A stretch of 64,000 bases of DNA from Chromobacterium alticapitis (GCF_002924365.1 NZ_PQWB01000011.1:1-64000); one strand, 5' to 3'. Positions 8,061 to 16,346 are shown, counted from the first letter of the stretch. Notes: generated by a model not told the origin, from the letters alone. Program-made: numbers and translations.

Positions 8061-8663
8061 TCAGCCGGTATACAGCAGCGAATACTGGATTTCCGACAAG
8101 GCCTTGGGCACGCGGATAAAGTACAAGGGCACGCCCAGGAGCCGCGCCAGGTGGGAGGTGGAAAACAGGCCACACAGCTCGTGGTGTCCGTTGACCGGGT
8201 TCACCTCCACCACCAGCGCGTGCTGCCGTCCCAGATGCTTCATGGTGGCGACCAGCTGGCCCACATTGGCCGATGCCACATCCTCCAGCCGCAGCGCGTC
8301 AAGCCGGTCGCGCGGCGTCATCACATCGGACACCTGGATGTCGGCGTGATGCTTGCCGTGTTCCTTCATGCACTGAATGGGCCGCTCTCCCAAGAGATCC
8401 ACCGCGGTGACGATGCCGAGCAGGCCGCCCTCCATATCATGCACGAACAAGAGGCGGATGCCGTGGCTGATCATGCGCTGGTGGGCCTCGCGCAGACCGG
8501 CGTCGCCGCGGATGCCTATCGGATTGACCAGGCGCAGGTCGGTCATCACGCTCAGCGCCGGGCTGTTCATGCCGATAGGCGGATGGGGGCGCTGCTCCAG
8601 TTGCACCAGATCGGTGGTGCGTGGCAGAGTCAAGGTGGGCAGAGCTTGATATTCGGTGGCCAT
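8061..8663 (-). CDS. CBS-domain protein
   Basis: A 200-residue soluble protein with a pair of CBS motifs: the first around residues 38-110 (GLREAHQRMISHGIRLLFV then GLLGIVTAVDLLG), the second around 112-185 (VSDVMTPRD, VGQLVATMKHLGRQHALVV). CBS pairs bind adenine nucleotides and act as energy sensors. No catalytic domain is fused. GAGGAA precedes ATG 8663. Neighbours give no strong hint; the divergent secreted-protein gene starts 160 bp away. Confidence 0.82.
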   Translation of the reverse strand: MATEYQALPTLTLPRTTDLVQLEQRPHPPIGMNSPALSVMTDLRLVNPIGIRGDAGLREAHQRMISHGIRLLFVHDMEGGLLGIVTAVDLLGERPIQCMKEHGKHHADIQVSDVMTPRDRLDALRLEDVASANVGQLVATMKHLGRQHALVVEVNPVNGHHELCGLFSTSHLARLLGVPLYFIRVPKALSEIQYSLLYTG

Positions 8664-8822
8664 GACGGTTCCTCGCAGGGCTGATTCGAAAAGCGAATCG
8701 GGCCGGCCCGCCCGTCGCGGCCAACCCTCATTTCAAGGTAGCGGAAAAGCGGGCGAACAAGCGGAAACTTTCCGTACCTAGTCGCCTGTTTTTCCATGTT
8801 TGTTTGAAATCCGAGAGAAACC

Positions 8823-9539
8823 ATGAAGCATAAACACTGGATGCCCAAGCCTGCGGCCCGCTTGCGCCTGGGCGCGGCCGCCCTGTTGTTGCTATGCGCC
8901 GCCACCGCGCGCGCCGATGGCTGGAACTACCCGGGCTGGCGCGACGACGCCGCCACTCGCGTCAAGGCCCTGGCGCTGCTGCAATCGGTCAATGCCGCGC
9001 TATTGAGCAACCCCAGCGCCACCCGCACGCTGCAGCAATGGTGCGAGGCGCACCATCTGGCGGCCGAGCCCCGCATCCGCGCGCTGCGCGACGCCACCCT
9101 GCGCAAGCCGGCCGACGCCGAGATCCGCGCCCAGCTGCAAGTGGGGCCCGACGAGCAAGTGGGCTATCGCCGCGTGCAACTGGCCTGCGGCGAACGCGTG
9201 CTGTCCGAGGCCGACAACTGGTATGTGCCGTCGCGGCTGACGGCTGAGATGAACAAGCTGCTGGACACCAGCGACACGCCCTTCGGCACCGCCGTGCGCG
9301 CGCTGAATTTCACGCGCCGCACTGAAAGCGCGCGGCTGCTGTGGTCGCCTTTGCCTGCCGGCTGGGAAACTCGGCCGCTGCCGGCCGCCGCGGGCCAGAC
9401 GGGACTGGATATTCCGGAACGGGTGCTGCAACACCGCGCGCTGCTGTACAAGGACGGCGGCGTGCCGTTCAGCCTGGTGGTCGAGACCTATCGCCGCGAG
9501 CTGTTCGCCTTCCCGCTGACCCCGTCAGCCCAGCCGTAA
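8823..9539 (+). CDS. Exported protein, possible chorismate-lyase-like fold
   Basis: A 238-residue protein with a clear signal peptide (hydrophobic GAAALLLLCAATARA, cleavage near residue 31). The mature part has a pattern that recalls the UbiC/UTRA fold: a block RRVQLACGERVLSEADNWYV followed by a P-s-r-L-t run, a TPFG block near residue 158 and an ALNFTRRTESARL strand. That is a weak visual match to chorismate pyruvate-lyase, and a secreted form would be unusual, so function is left open. A good terminator follows at 9548. Confidence 0.6.
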   Translation: MKHKHWMPKPAARLRLGAAALLLLCAATARADGWNYPGWRDDAATRVKALALLQSVNAALLSNPSATRTLQQWCEAHHLAAEPRIRALRDATLRKPADAEIRAQLQVGPDEQVGYRRVQLACGERVLSEADNWYVPSRLTAEMNKLLDTSDTPFGTAVRALNFTRRTESARLLWSPLPAGWETRPLPAAAGQTGLDIPERVLQHRALLYKDGGVPFSLVVETYRRELFAFPLTPSAQP

Positions 9540-9547
9540 ACGACAAA

Positions 9548-9580
9548 GCCGCCTGCTCCACGAGACAGGCGGCTTGCTTT
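9548..9580. terminator. Rho-independent terminator between convergent genes
   Basis: GCCGCCTG / CAGGCGGC stem with a 10-nt loop, followed on the plus strand by TTGCTTT and flanked on the other side by AAA. It ends the exported-protein gene and could also serve waaA from the minus strand. Confidence 0.75.
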
Positions 9581-9597
9581 GGGCAACGGCGGCGCGC

Positions 9598-10866
9598 TTA
9601 AGCCGCCGGTTCCAACGTCGATTGGATCACCTTCAGCATCCGCTCGCTCGCGCCGCGGTGGGCGTCGCGGAAACGCGCCGCGCCCTGCCGCATCGCCTCC
9701 GCCGCGGCCGGATCGGCCAGCAAGGACAGGGCCTCGCTCACCATTGCCCCGGCGTCCGCCACCTGGCGGCCGGCGCCGGCGGCCAGAGAATCCGCCGCCG
9801 CCTGCTGAAAATTGAACACCGAGGGGCCGAACAAGGCCGGCACGCCCATCAGCGCCGGCTCTATCAGATTCTGGCAGCCGAAGGGCAGCAGGCTGCCGCC
9901 GATAAAGGCGACGTCGCAGGCGCCCAGGTAGGCGAACATCTCGCCCATGCTGTCGCCCAGCCAGACCCGAGTATCCGCCTCCACCGCAGCGCCGTCGCCG
10001 CGGCGCTGCGGCTTGAGACCGCGCTCGGCGGCAAGCCGGGCCGCCTCATCCCAGCGTTCCGGATGGCGCGGCACCAACGCCAGCAGCGTGTCGCCGACGG
10101 CGGCGCCGGCCGCCAGCCAGGCATCCAGAATCAAGGCCTCCTCGCCCTCGCGCGTGCTGGCGCACAGCAGCACCGGCCGCCGTCCTATGCGCGCGCGGAA
10201 GGCGTCGGCCAGATGACGCTGCGCTTGCGGAATCTCGATATCATATTTGCTGCTGCCGCAAATCACGACATGCTCCGCGCCCAATTGCCGTAAACGATCG
10301 GCATCTTGCGCCGTTTGTGCGGCTATTGCAGTCAATTCCCGCACAGCAGGGCGAACCAGCCCCAATACTTTGCGGTAGCCATTCAGTGATTTTTCCGACA
10401 ATCTGGCATTGGCCAAAATCAGCGGCACGCCCTGATCGGCGGCGGCATGAATCAAATTAGGCCAGATCTCGGTTTCCATCAGCACGCCGCAGCGCGGCCG
10501 GTAGACGCGCAGGAAATCGGCGACGGCGCGCGGATAGTCGTAAGGCAGATAGCGCACTTCGGCATCCGGATACAGCTGCTCCGCGGTGGCGCGGCCCGTC
10601 GGCGTCATCTGCGTCAGCAGCAGCGGCGCATCCGGCCATTGCCGGCGGATGGCCGCCACCAACGGCTGGGCGGCACGGGTTTCGCCCACCGATACCGCGT
10701 GTATCCAGATCGCGCCCGCAGCCTTGGGCGACAGCGCCTGGCCGAAGCGTTCGTCCCAATGCTCCAGATACGCCGGCGCCTTGCGCGCCCGCTTTTTCAG
10801 ATAGCGGCGGATCAGCGGCGTCAGCGCGCGCCACAGGCCGCTGTACAGCGCGCGCCGCCAGCTCAT
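9598..10866 (-). CDS. waaA: 3-deoxy-D-manno-octulosonic acid (Kdo) transferase
   Basis: A 422-residue glycosyltransferase of family 30 that transfers Kdo from CMP-Kdo to lipid A precursor on the cytoplasmic face of the inner membrane. Typical features are the N-terminal membrane-proximal segment with RYLKKRARKAP, the GAIWIHAVSVGETRAAQPL motif near residues 45-65, LMETEIWPNLI, and the C-terminal GGSLLPFGCQNLIEPALMG-type block (here in two pieces around residue 315). Its ATG overlaps the stop of waaC (ATGA, 10863-10866), so both LPS inner-core genes are in one leftward operon. Confidence 0.95.
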   Translation of the reverse strand: MSWRRALYSGLWRALTPLIRRYLKKRARKAPAYLEHWDERFGQALSPKAAGAIWIHAVSVGETRAAQPLVAAIRRQWPDAPLLLTQMTPTGRATAEQLYPDAEVRYLPYDYPRAVADFLRVYRPRCGVLMETEIWPNLIHAAADQGVPLILANARLSEKSLNGYRKVLGLVRPAVRELTAIAAQTAQDADRLRQLGAEHVVICGSSKYDIEIPQAQRHLADAFRARIGRRPVLLCASTREGEEALILDAWLAAGAAVGDTLLALVPRHPERWDEAARLAAERGLKPQRRGDGAAVEADTRVWLGDSMGEMFAYLGACDVAFIGGSLLPFGCQNLIEPALMGVPALFGPSVFNFQQAAADSLAAGAGRQVADAGAMVSEALSLLADPAAAEAMRQGAARFRDAHRGASERMLKVIQSTLEPAA

Positions 10867-11822
10867 GCCCAGTCCCGCCGCGAGCGCAACGCCGCCATCA
10901 CCTCGTCCACCGACGGGCACTGGCCGATATTGCCCAGATTGGTCGCCCACGGCGTTTCCACCACGCCTGTCTGCTGCGGATCGGTATCGGTGTAAATGGC
11001 TGCCACCGGCACGTTCAAAGCATTGGCCAGGTGCACCAGGCCGGTATCGACGCCTATCACCGCGCTGGCATGGCCCAGCAGGCCGGCGGCCTCGATCAGG
11101 CCTATCCTGGGCGCCACCACCGCGGCCGGCAGCCGCGCCGCCAGCCGCTCGGCGCGTGCCTTCTCGCGCTCATTCCCCCAAGGTAGCACCGTCACCAGGT
11201 CATGGCGGCCGGACAGCTCCCGGCCCAGCGCGACCCAACTCTCTTCCGGCCATTCCTTGGACGCGCGGCTGGTGGCGTGCAGCAGCACGGCGTAACGGCC
11301 AGACAGCATCCAGGCCGGCCGCTCGCCGGGACGGATGCCGAATTGCGGCGGACCTTCCGGCACATAGCCGAAGCAGAGACCGAACAGCCGGCGGTTGCGC
11401 TCTATGGCCGACAACTGCCGCGAAACCGTGTGTTTCTTGTCGTAGAACAGGCTGGCCAGCGACTCGCGGGCGCTGGACCAATCCAATCCGGCCAAGGGCG
11501 CGCGGGTCCAGCGGGCGGGGATGGCGCTCTTGATCAAACCCTGGCTGTCCAGCACCAGATCGTAGCGGGCCTCGCGCAGCTGCTGCCGCAAAACGCGCAA
11601 TTCGCGCCAGGCCGACGGCTGCAGCAGGCGCTTGCGCCAACTGCGCCAGCGCAGGGTCATCACCTCCGCCACCTGAGGGTGCAGGCGAGCGATATCGGCG
11701 AAGCTTTCCTCGGCCAGCCAGCTCAAGCGGATATTGGGGTAGTGCGTCATCAGCTCGGTGACGGCCGGCCAAGTGTGGATAAGGTCGCCCATCGACGAGG
11801 TGCGCACAATCAGCACATTCAT
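10863..11822 (-). CDS. waaC: Lipopolysaccharide heptosyltransferase I
   Basis: A glycosyltransferase family 9 protein of about 319 residues that adds the first L-glycero-D-manno-heptose to Kdo-lipid A. It begins MNVLIVRTSSMGDLIHTWP, the classic heptosyltransferase N-terminus, and has the donor-binding VIGVDTGLVHLANALNVPV-type block near residue 265. Three in-frame ATGs (11834, 11825, 11822) are close together and none has a strong ribosome site; 11822 gives the family-standard start. It lies just left of the DnaA-box-rich non-coding region, which must contain its promoter. Confidence 0.93.
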   Translation of the reverse strand: MNVLIVRTSSMGDLIHTWPAVTELMTHYPNIRLSWLAEESFADIARLHPQVAEVMTLRWRSWRKRLLQPSAWRELRVLRQQLREARYDLVLDSQGLIKSAIPARWTRAPLAGLDWSSARESLASLFYDKKHTVSRQLSAIERNRRLFGLCFGYVPEGPPQFGIRPGERPAWMLSGRYAVLLHATSRASKEWPEESWVALGRELSGRHDLVTVLPWGNEREKARAERLAARLPAAVVAPRIGLIEAAGLLGHASAVIGVDTGLVHLANALNVPVAAIYTDTDPQQTGVVETPWATNLGNIGQCPSVDEVMAALRSRRDWA

Positions 11823-11884
11823 CATGGCGCGCATTGTACCCGAGCGGGGCTGTGGTTAACCAAGGAAAATCCCTCTACATTAGT

Positions 11885-12273
11885 TGTGGATAAGCGGCTG
11901 TGAATAATTTTCCGCCAATTTATCCACAACTTGCACCATCGTTGCGCGCTGCAATAATCCAATGCCTATCAACAGGACAAAGCTATGAATCATTTAGTTT
12001 TTTCCTAATTATCCACAAAAAAATCGATCTTCATTAGTTTCATCATTTTATAGTTGCGTTAAAGAAAAGTCGGGAGGACTGAAGTCTTTGCACGCAAAAA
12101 AAACCGCTCACAGGCGGAAAGGCAAAACGGCTTGCTACGATGTGGACAAGTCGATGTCTGCAACAATGTGAAAACTTATCCACAACTCGTCACCGGCAGA
12201 CCCTCCGGCTAAGCAACAGTTTTTGATGGATCAAAAGCATTTGTATTTAAAGGGAAAAACACAGTTATCCACA
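11885..12273. promoter_or_regulatory. Cluster of six exact DnaA boxes in two repeated modules
   Basis: Exact matches to TTATNCACA lie at 11885-11893 (minus), 11899-11907 (minus), 11920-11928 (plus), 12009-12017 (plus), 12176-12184 (plus) and 12265-12273 (plus). A one-mismatch box lies at 12141-12149 (minus). The boxes fall into two modules: 11885, 11920, 12009 and 12141, 12176, 12265. Each has internal distances of 35 and 89 bp, and the modules are offset by 256 bp. The second box of each module shares TTATCCACAACT plus a similar G...CACC flank. DnaA binding is established knowledge for this motif; the role here (origin-like or DnaA-titrating) is inference. Confidence 0.75.
12095..12116 (-). 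terminator. Weak minus-strand terminator inside the non-coding region
   Basis: Read on the minus strand, CCGC-CTGTGA-GCGG is followed by eight T residues and GCG. The stem is only 4 bp, so it is a weak candidate. It could end a short RNA made from the right part of the gap. Confidence 0.35.
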
Positions 12274-12817
12274 GACAATAGAGGCCTTCTACCAGTATCT
12301 TCATTTTTTAAATGGGAAAACATATAACAGACATGTAGCGTGGTTTGCCTGGCTTCCCTCCGGCAAAAACACTGGAAAACCCAGTCTGCAGAAACGAGCA
12401 AGACAGGCGGCTCAAAGTCTTGTGGACATGCATGGCTGACAAGCGCAAGGCTGATAGCCTCCACCTATCGTGGAAAAGTTATCCACGAAACCACAGGCTG
12501 GCTGACCCTTCTAACACTGGAAAATCGTCGTACTGGCGAGGGCTAGCAATGCTGATTTCTGAAAATTATCCTTATATATCAAATATATGCATGCAATCCA
12601 CAACCGCATGGCCTGGCTCGGACTGACTCAGCGCTTTTGATCAGGGTTGTCTCGGCACGCAAATTCGCTCCGTGTAAGCCATCTTGGAAAACGGACAACC
12701 TGGCTTGAATCCAGATGTGGAAAACTTGGGTTTGGCTGCGCAGTCTGAATGGGACATGACGTTTGATTCTCTTTTCAGCGTTCCGTTAGCATGTGGATTT
12801 CCCTGTGAGCCAAACGC

Positions 12818-13267
12818 ATGAAGCCTCCAATCCTGATCCGCTTGATGACGGACGCCGACATCGCCGCCGTGGCCAAGCTTTGCGGCGACCTGGACTACCC
12901 GACCACCCCTGAGCAACTGATGCCGCGTTACGCCGCAGTGAGGGCCTTTCCAGGCAATGAGATTTGGGTAGCGGAATGGAATGGTCAGGTAGTGGGCTGG
13001 GCGCATGGCCATGGCGGCCATTTGCTGGAGGGGAGCAGCTATGTCGAGATCGGCGGCATTGTGGTGGATCCCGCCAGCCGCGGCTTGGGCATAGGCCGTT
13101 TGCTGTTGCGGGCATGCGAACAGTGGGCGCATGAGCAGGGCTATGCGCGCATCCGGCTGCGTTCCGGCATTCAGCGCGTGGCCGCGCATGATTTCTACCG
13201 CCGCATCGGCTACCAGCAGAAAAATACAAGCATCACTTTCGCGCTCGACCTGCCGCGGGGGGAGTGA
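12818..13267 (+). CDS. GNAT-family N-acetyltransferase
   Basis: A 149-residue acetyl-CoA-dependent acyltransferase. The GNAT core is clear: beta4 VEIGGIVVDPASRGLGIG with the acetyl-CoA pyrophosphate loop (R/Q-x-x-G-x-G/A as RGLGIG near residue 88-93), followed by the helix RLLLRACEQWAHEQGY, and the terminal AHDFYRRIGYQ motif. Substrate unknown. Its stop overlaps the possible GTG start of the LD-carboxypeptidase reading frame, so the two may be co-transcribed. It is the first gene right of the DnaA-box region. Confidence 0.9.
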   Translation: MKPPILIRLMTDADIAAVAKLCGDLDYPTTPEQLMPRYAAVRAFPGNEIWVAEWNGQVVGWAHGHGGHLLEGSSYVEIGGIVVDPASRGLGIGRLLLRACEQWAHEQGYARIRLRSGIQRVAAHDFYRRIGYQQKNTSITFALDLPRGE

Positions 13268-13277
13268 GCGTTCAAAC

Positions 13278-13286
13278 TTATCCACA
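13278..13286 (+). promoter_or_regulatory. Single DnaA box (TTATCCACA)
   Basis: An exact DnaA box lies between the GNAT stop and the preferred ATG of the LD-carboxypeptidase gene, 1 kb to the right of the main cluster and in the same orientation as most of its boxes. Confidence 0.55.
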
Positions 13287-13305
13287 AGCTTTCGGACGAT
13301 ATCGC

Positions 13306-14301
13306 ATGCAGATCCGCTTTCCCGCGCCTTTGCGCCCCGGCGACGCCATCGCCGTCACCGCTTTTTCCTCAGGCGTCCACCCGCAGCTGCACGGCCGGCT
13401 GGACGAGGCCCTGGACACGCTGCGCGGACGCGGCTACCGCGTGGTGGAGGGCGCCTGCCTGCGCGAAGAGAAACACGATGCCAGCGCGCCCGCCGCGGCG
13501 CGGCTGGCCGACTTCGAACGTTTCCTGTCGGACCCCGATATCCGCGCCATCCTGCCGCCTTGGGGCGGCGAGCGGGCGATCGAGCTGTTGCCGGGCCTGG
13601 ATTTTTCCGCGCTGGCCAAGCTGCCGCCCAAATGGCTGGCGGGCTTTTCCGATGTGTCCACCTTGATGACGCCGCTGACGCTGCTATCGGGCTGGGCCAC
13701 GCTGCATGGCCCCAATCTGATGGATCTGCCGCTGCGGGAACGGGCGTTCGGCAATGAAGCGCTGCTGGCGGCCATGGAAACCGGCAAGCCGCCAGCGCAG
13801 GATCAGCACGATTGCTACTGGAGCTGGAACGAGCCGGGCAGACAGTTCGCCAACCGCGTCCGGATGTTGGACGGCGGGAGCGGGAAAATGGAAGGAAGGC
13901 TGATAGGCGGCTGCCTGGACGTGCTGGTTTCGCTGCAGGGCACGCCGTATTTCGATCTGGCGGCGTTCAAGCGCGAACCGGCCATCCTGTACCTGGAAAA
14001 CTGCGAACTCGCGCCCTGCGCCGTTTTAAGGGCCCTGGCGGGCCTCAGGCTGTCCGGGACGTTGGATGGCCTATCCGGGCTGGTGTTGGGCCGCAGCGGC
14101 GCTCAAAACGCCGCTGACGGGCAGGCATTGCGCTATGAGGACGCTGTTCGGGCCGCGCTGGACGGTTTGCCGTATCCGATCGTGATCGATGCCGACATCG
14201 GCCACGTGCCGCCGCAATGGAGCCTGCTGAACGGCGCCTGGGCGATTTTGGAGCTATGGGGCGAGGGCAGGGCGAGGCTGAGCCAGCGGCTGGTGTCGTA
14301 G
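13306..14301 (+). CDS. LD-carboxypeptidase / MccF-like peptidase (family S66)
   Basis: A 331-residue serine peptidase of family S66, which contains LdcA (removes the terminal D-Ala from murein tetrapeptides) and MccF (microcin C immunity). Start block FPAPLRPGDAIAVTAFSSG, nucleophile S115 in LAGFSDVSTL, and conserved Glu and His positions (YLENCE near 240; DADIGHVPPQWSLLNGA near 303) match the family. The absence of a signal peptide fits a cytoplasmic LdcA-like role. A GTG at 13264, overlapping the GNAT stop, would add 14 residues; ATG 13306 fits the family N-terminus better. Confidence 0.85.
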   Translation: MQIRFPAPLRPGDAIAVTAFSSGVHPQLHGRLDEALDTLRGRGYRVVEGACLREEKHDASAPAAARLADFERFLSDPDIRAILPPWGGERAIELLPGLDFSALAKLPPKWLAGFSDVSTLMTPLTLLSGWATLHGPNLMDLPLRERAFGNEALLAAMETGKPPAQDQHDCYWSWNEPGRQFANRVRMLDGGSGKMEGRLIGGCLDVLVSLQGTPYFDLAAFKREPAILYLENCELAPCAVLRALAGLRLSGTLDGLSGLVLGRSGAQNAADGQALRYEDAVRAALDGLPYPIVIDADIGHVPPQWSLLNGAWAILELWGEGRARLSQRLVS

Positions 14302-14332
14302 GGCGGAAGCCCGGCTGGCCGGGCGTTCCGCC
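14302..14332. repeat. REP-like palindrome
   Basis: GGCGGAA-GCCCGG-CTGG-CCGGGC-G-TTCCGCC forms a long stem directly after the LD-carboxypeptidase stop (TAG 14299-14301). The core GGAAGCCCGG..CCGGGC.TTCC recurs at 36444-36468. No T-tract follows, so it looks like a dispersed palindromic element rather than an ordinary terminator. Confidence 0.6.
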
Positions 14333-14456
14333 TATGCCGAGTCTTGGAGACGCCGGGCCGATTAGCGTATGGACGGCAAAACGCTTTGTCGGTAGCCGCT
14401 GGCAGATCGCCCCTGCGGGACATCTGCCCTACCGCTATCTCTCCGCAACGGAAGCT

Positions 14457-14921
14457 TCACAGCGCCATGCGGTAAAACACCACGCGTTCGGTTTCCTCGA
14501 ACCCCAGGGCCAGATGGGCGGCTTGGGCCGCGGCGTTGTCCAGCGCGGTATCGGAAGCCAATTCCACGCAGCCGTGTTGGCGCGCCCATTCGCGGGCGGC
14601 ATGCATTAATCGCGCGGCGACGCCGCCGCGTCTGTGCTCGGGCGCGACGTAAAGGCCTTCGACGAAGGCGACCGGCGAACTTTCGGTGCCGTTGACATAA
14701 TCGTTGCGTAGCGCAATCTCAATTAGGCCGCAGGGACCGCTTGGCGCATCGATGGCGAGGAAAGCCGCGCAGCGGTCCGGCTGGCCCAGTTGCTCGGCGA
14801 TTTCCCGCTGGTGTCGGTCCATGGGGCAATGCGGCCACAGCGCGGCGCGCAAGCGCAGCCAGTCTGCAGCGCGCGAGGGGGAGGAGGGGACGATGAGGAC
14901 TGGCGGCGAACGGTTTTCCAT
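14457..14921 (-). CDS. Aminoglycoside 6'-N-acetyltransferase, AAC(6')-type
   Basis: A 154-residue GNAT protein that reads like the AAC(6')-I group, enzymes that acetylate the 6'-amino group of aminoglycosides: LRLRAALWPHC near the N-terminus, then ALRNDYVNGTESSPVAFVEG, YVAPEHRRGGVAARLM (acetyl-CoA loop), WARQHGCVELASDTALDNAAAQ in two adjacent blocks and the terminal LGFEETERVVFYRM. These are the diagnostic AAC(6') blocks, so function is assigned with fair confidence although the real substrate may be different. It appears chromosomal, with no integron or IS nearby. Confidence 0.82.
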   Translation of the reverse strand: MENRSPPVLIVPSSPSRAADWLRLRAALWPHCPMDRHQREIAEQLGQPDRCAAFLAIDAPSGPCGLIEIALRNDYVNGTESSPVAFVEGLYVAPEHRRGGVAARLMHAAREWARQHGCVELASDTALDNAAAQAAHLALGFEETERVVFYRMAL

Positions 14922-14988
14922 GACGGCTCCGGCAAGCGTGTGGGTCTAGGCTGGAGGACGGCGGCAGGCAGGCAAAGTTTCCGGATGC

Positions 14989-16305
14989 TTAGATCGATTC
15001 GAACTCGGGCTGCGGCAGGTGGCGGCGCAGCACCAGGATTTTGTCCACCCGGGTCTTGTCCATGTCCACCACCTCGAAGCTGAAGCCATTCCATTCGAAG
15101 CGGTCGGTCACGCCTGGAATGCGGCCCAGTTGGTACATCATCACGCCGCCCAAGGTGTGGACGTTGCCGCTGGCTTCGCCCGGCAGCGCCGCGTCTTCGT
15201 CCAGCTCGAAAAACTCGCGGAATTGGTCCGGCGACACCATGCCGTCTACTAGCCAACTACCATCTTCGCGCTGCACGATCTCGTCATCTTCGGCTCCAAT
15301 GGCCGGCATATCGCCGACGATGGCTTCCATGACGTTATTGATCGATACCAGGCCCGCCAGCTCGCCATACTCGTCCACCACCAGCGCGCTATGGCTGCGC
15401 GCCTGCTTGAATTGCTCCAATAATTGCATCAAGGAAGAAGTGGCCGGCACATACAGCGGCGGGGCGAGATCGGCTTCGAAATCGGCCGGCTGGCCCTGCA
15501 GCAGACGGTCCAGCAGCCGCTTGGCGTTCAGTATGCCTATGACTTGGTCGGTGTCGCCGCGGCAGACCGGGAAGTGGCTGAACGGGTAGCGCAGCAAGGT
15601 TTCCCGATTGCGTTCAGCCCCGTCTTCCAGGTCCAGGATGACCACGTCCTTGCGCGGCGTCATCACCGAGGCCACTTTGCGGTCGTCCAGGCGGAAGATG
15701 TTCTCCACCAGTTCCTGCTCGGCGCGGTCGAACACGCCTTCGTCGGCGCCCTGTTCCATCAGGGTGCGGATTTCGTCCTCGGTGATGGACGGCTCGTCGC
15801 TCTTCTTGGCGCCCAATAACCGCAGCAGGCCGTCGGTGACGCGGCTGAACACCTGCACCAGCGGCGCGCTGGCGCGCGACAGCAACAGCATGGGACGCGC
15901 CAGCGCCATCGCCACCCGTTCCGGGTTCAGCAGCGCCAGCCGCTTGGGCACCAGTTCGCCCAGGATCAGCGACAGAGTGGTGATGAACAGCACCATCAGC
16001 GCCACCGACAGCGGCTTGCTGTACGGCGCCAGTAGCGGCACGTCCAGCAGCGCGCTGCGGAGATGCTCGGACAGCGCTGCCTCGCCGTAGACGCCGGACA
16101 GGATGCTGATCGAAGTGATGCCGATCTGGACGGTGGACAGGAAACGGGTGGGTTCGGAAGCCAGCACCAGCGCGGCGCGCGCCCCCCGGTGGCCATCGTC
16201 GGCCTTTTGTTGCAATCGGACTTTGCGGGAAGAGACGATGGCGATTTCGGCCATCGCGAATACGGCGTTCAGCAGCACCAGGCCGAGCAGCAGCAGAATT
16301 TCCAC
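14989..16305 (-). CDS. CNNM/CorC-family (hemolysin C-like) membrane protein
   Basis: A 438-residue inner-membrane protein. The DUF21/CNNM transmembrane domain covers about residues 1-190 (LVLLNAVFAMAEIAIVSSRK; FITTLSLILGELVPKRLAL). A CBS pair follows (about 205-335: VASVMTPRKDVVILD, ALVVDEYGELAGLVSINNV), then the C-terminal CorC/HlyC transporter-associated domain (about 350-430). This architecture is linked to Mg2+/Co2+ efflux or homeostasis. The hemolysin name is historical. Not in an obvious operon; ung lies upstream with a hairpin between. Confidence 0.9.
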   Translation of the reverse strand: MEILLLLGLVLLNAVFAMAEIAIVSSRKVRLQQKADDGHRGARAALVLASEPTRFLSTVQIGITSISILSGVYGEAALSEHLRSALLDVPLLAPYSKPLSVALMVLFITTLSLILGELVPKRLALLNPERVAMALARPMLLLSRASAPLVQVFSRVTDGLLRLLGAKKSDEPSITEDEIRTLMEQGADEGVFDRAEQELVENIFRLDDRKVASVMTPRKDVVILDLEDGAERNRETLLRYPFSHFPVCRGDTDQVIGILNAKRLLDRLLQGQPADFEADLAPPLYVPATSSLMQLLEQFKQARSHSALVVDEYGELAGLVSINNVMEAIVGDMPAIGAEDDEIVQREDGSWLVDGMVSPDQFREFFELDEDAALPGEASGNVHTLGGVMMYQLGRIPGVTDRFEWNGFSFEVVDMDKTRVDKILVLRRHLPQPEFESI

Positions 16306-16346
16306 GATGAAGAAAGGGGAGTTGCGGAGCTACTAGCTTAGGGCAA

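Larger units (their letters stand above)
11823..12817. other. Long AT-rich non-coding region with DnaA-box cluster
   Basis: About 1 kb between waaC and a GNAT gene with no convincing coding sequence on either strand, in DNA where most gaps are under 150 bp. It is clearly more AT-rich than its surroundings (for example the runs around 11990-12060 and 12545-12590). It carries the DnaA boxes listed separately, several one-mismatch boxes (11851-11859, 12479-12487, 12716-12724) and a possible minus-strand terminator at 12095-12116. GATC sites are few (three seen), so it lacks the Dam-site density of an enterobacterial oriC. Confidence 0.7.

Noticed and set aside
9598-9815. Possible plus-strand genes opposite waaA and other LPS genes
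   Set aside because: They are shadows of strongly conserved minus-strand genes; their predicted proteins are Arg/Ala/Pro-rich without recognisable domains.
11885-12273. Calling the DnaA-box cluster the chromosomal oriC outright
   Set aside because: No dnaA, dnaN, rpmH, gidA or parAB gene is present and GC skew cannot be computed here, so I leave origin and titration site as alternatives.
12231-12626. Short open frames in the 1-kb gap (77, 68 and 93 codons)
   Set aside because: No ribosome sites, odd composition and they cross the DnaA boxes; the gap is best seen as non-coding.
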